Origin: Thiocapsa rosea
GTDB taxonomy: Bacteria; Pseudomonadota; Gammaproteobacteria; Chromatiales; Chromatiaceae
Direction of reading: 5' to 3'
DNA: 64,000 nt
Assembly (NCBI RefSeq): GCF_003634315.1
Contig: NZ_RBXL01000001.1
Location: 4,754,501-4,818,500 of the forward strand
Shown in pieces: positions 62,620 through 64,000 of the stretch. The stretch's first letter is position 1. The number at the start of each line of letters is the position of its first letter. The position numbers and the translations under genes were made by a program. The notes beneath the pieces were generated by a model. It worked only from the letters and a program-made list of their open reading frames with translations. It did not search any database and was not told the DNA's origin.

Positions 62620-64000
62620 ATGCACGCCGGCCGAGACCAGACGCACGACCTCGATCCCTTCACGCTCGATCACGATCAGCTCCACGCCTTGGCCACCGCC
62701 GATCTGGTGCGCGACGGCTTGCGCCATTACAAGGACAACCGCGTCGCCGAGTTGCAACTGGACGGCGTCTGCCTGCGTGCCGACGTCGAGGACGAAGAGG
62801 AGGAAGAGATCGTCGCGCTCGAGCTGTCCTATGACGGCGACGGCAATCTGATCTGTCTGTGCGACTGCGGGACACCCCCGGACCAACCCTGCGTCCATGC
62901 ACTCGCCGCGCTCTTTGCGCGATCGGCACGCGGGGCGGCCGAGGGCGAGCTGCTCGGCGCGGTGGAAGGTGCGATCGACGAGCGCGTCAAGCGCGGACGG
63001 ACCGAGGTCCGGGTCGAGCACCTCTCGGGCGATCCGGCCTATGGGGCCTGGACCGCGCGCTCGCTGGTCTCCTCCACCCATGTCCCGGTCAGCTACCGGG
63101 TGCATATCCGATCGCTGGAGCGGCGCGCCAACTACTGCACCTGCCCGGATTTCGCGACCAACCAGTTGGGGACCTGCAAGCACATCGAGGCGGTGCTGCA
63201 CCGCATTGCCAAACGCCGCGACGCCAAGCGCTTGCAGTCACTCGGGCCGCCCTCCCCCTTCGTGTATCTGGACTGGGAGGGCGACCCCGCACCCCAGATC
63301 CGTCTCCACCGTGCGATGCAACGTCCGGAGGATCCGCTCGATCCCGAACTGGTCGCGCTGCTGGACGCGCATTTCGACGACGCCGGCGCCTACCGTCGGC
63401 GTCTGCCCGAGGACTTCCTGCGTCTGGCCGATGCCTTGGCCGGGCGCGCGGATATCGATCTGGGCGAAGACGCACTCGGCTTCGCCCGCCGCCTGGCCGA
63501 GCAGGCGGCCCAACGGCAGCGCGCACGCGACATCGGCGAGGCGATCCGCGCCTCGGGCGGGCGCCTGCCCGGTGTCACCGCACGGCTCTATCCCTACCAG
63601 GTCGAGGGCGTGGCCTTTCTGGCCGCCAACGGGCGCGCGCTGCTGGCAGACGACATGGGTCTCGGCAAGACGCTCCAGGCCATCGCGGCAGCGGCCTGGC
63701 TGCATCGCCATGCCGAGGTCGAGCGGATCCTGGTCATCTGCCCTGCCTCGCTCAAGCAACAGTGGGCACGCGAGATCCGCAAGTTCACTGGACAGGAGGC
63801 GCGGGTGATTCAGGGACCGGCCGCCACGCGAGCCGCCCAGTACCGAGGCAGCAGCGGCTTCCTGATCGTCAACTACGAGCTGATCCTGCGCGACGGCAGT
63901 GTCATCGCGGAGACCTTGCGTCCGGATCTGGTGATCCTGGACGAGGCGCAGCGCATCAAGAACTGGCGCACCAAGATCGCCGCGGCGGTCAAACGCATCC
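62620..64000 (+). CDS. SWIM/SNF2-type helicase, 3' end outside window
   Basis: The first 460 codons. Two SWIM-like Cys/His clusters are seen: CLCDCGTPPDQPCVHALAAL (about residue 85) and YCTCPDFATNQLGTCKHIEA (about 175). The SNF2 ATPase begins with LYPYQVEGVAFLAANGRALL, Walker A ADDMGLGKTLQAIAAAAWLH, ICPASLKQQW and the DEAQ box ILDEAQRIKNWRTKIA. It is a DNA translocase that likely acts in repair or recombination; the rest of the motor is beyond the window. It is not listed as a closed frame because it has no stop inside. Confidence 0.9.
   Translation, partial: MHAGRDQTHDLDPFTLDHDQLHALATADLVRDGLRHYKDNRVAELQLDGVCLRADVEDEEEEEIVALELSYDGDGNLICLCDCGTPPDQPCVHALAALFARSARGAAEGELLGAVEGAIDERVKRGRTEVRVEHLSGDPAYGAWTARSLVSSTHVPVSYRVHIRSLERRANYCTCPDFATNQLGTCKHIEAVLHRIAKRRDAKRLQSLGPPSPFVYLDWEGDPAPQIRLHRAMQRPEDPLDPELVALLDAHFDDAGAYRRRLPEDFLRLADALAGRADIDLGEDALGFARRLAEQAAQRQRARDIGEAIRASGGRLPGVTARLYPYQVEGVAFLAANGRALLADDMGLGKTLQAIAAAAWLHRHAEVERILVICPASLKQQWAREIRKFTGQEARVIQGPAATRAAQYRGSSGFLIVNYELILRDGSVIAETLRPDLVILDEAQRIKNWRTKIAAAVKRI

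Overview
This window is a GC-rich chromosomal segment of a gammaproteobacterium. The gene set fits a purple sulfur bacterium of the Chromatiaceae type: cowN, a pcm with signal peptide, two type IV minor-pilin operons, DUF2189 and YceH proteins. The genus is inference; no marker gene is present.

Layout. (1) 1-7682: two divergent minor-pilin operons, each in the order pilE-like, fimT, pilV, pilW, pilX-like. One runs leftward off the window edge and one runs rightward; they share a 547-bp intergenic region with a sigma-54-like promoter. (2) 7.7-18.1 kb: a plastic zone of toxin-antitoxin modules, several broken, separated by short dispersed repeats. It also holds IS4-type transposase debris and a 4.2-kb composite of two group II introns. 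I read the composite as a twintron: an inner intron (8533-10524) inserted between domains V and VI of an outer intron (8492-12686). An apparently empty copy of the outer intron's target survives at 13986-14030. (3) 18.2-30.9 kb: housekeeping and metabolic genes (DUF2189 membrane protein, AAA-ATPase/PD-(D/E)XK protein, alpha/beta hydrolase, cowN, ilvD, DUF1640, TRIC-type channel, zinc-ribbon protein with pcm, tmcA with a Nudix gene, yceH).

(4) 31125-49809: an integrated genomic island in tRNA-Ser(TGA). Its tyrosine integrase lies next to the tRNA gene, a 58-nt remnant of the tRNA 3' half marks the far end, and both ends carry an identical 21-bp direct repeat that looks like integrase arm sites. 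A long leftward operon carries a DUF3987/primase-type replication protein, many small mobile-element proteins and a DUF1828 protein with an uncharacterised partner. A rightward J-domain membrane protein and a small membrane protein form a cargo block. Three almost identical 1871-bp insertion sequences (DUF6399-like transposase, 8-bp target duplications) each interrupt an island gene, so the island is probably no longer fully functional.

(5) 49.8-64 kb: chromosomal genes resume (BAX inhibitor-1/YccA-like protein, small membrane proteins, a dicarboxylate/amino-acid symporter, an 1180-residue membrane protein of unknown role, a pair of overlapping membrane GTPases, a PBP7-like peptidase, a hemolysin III protein, and the start of a SWIM/SNF2 helicase).

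All calls rest on reading the sequence and its translations; no database search or RNA folding was run.
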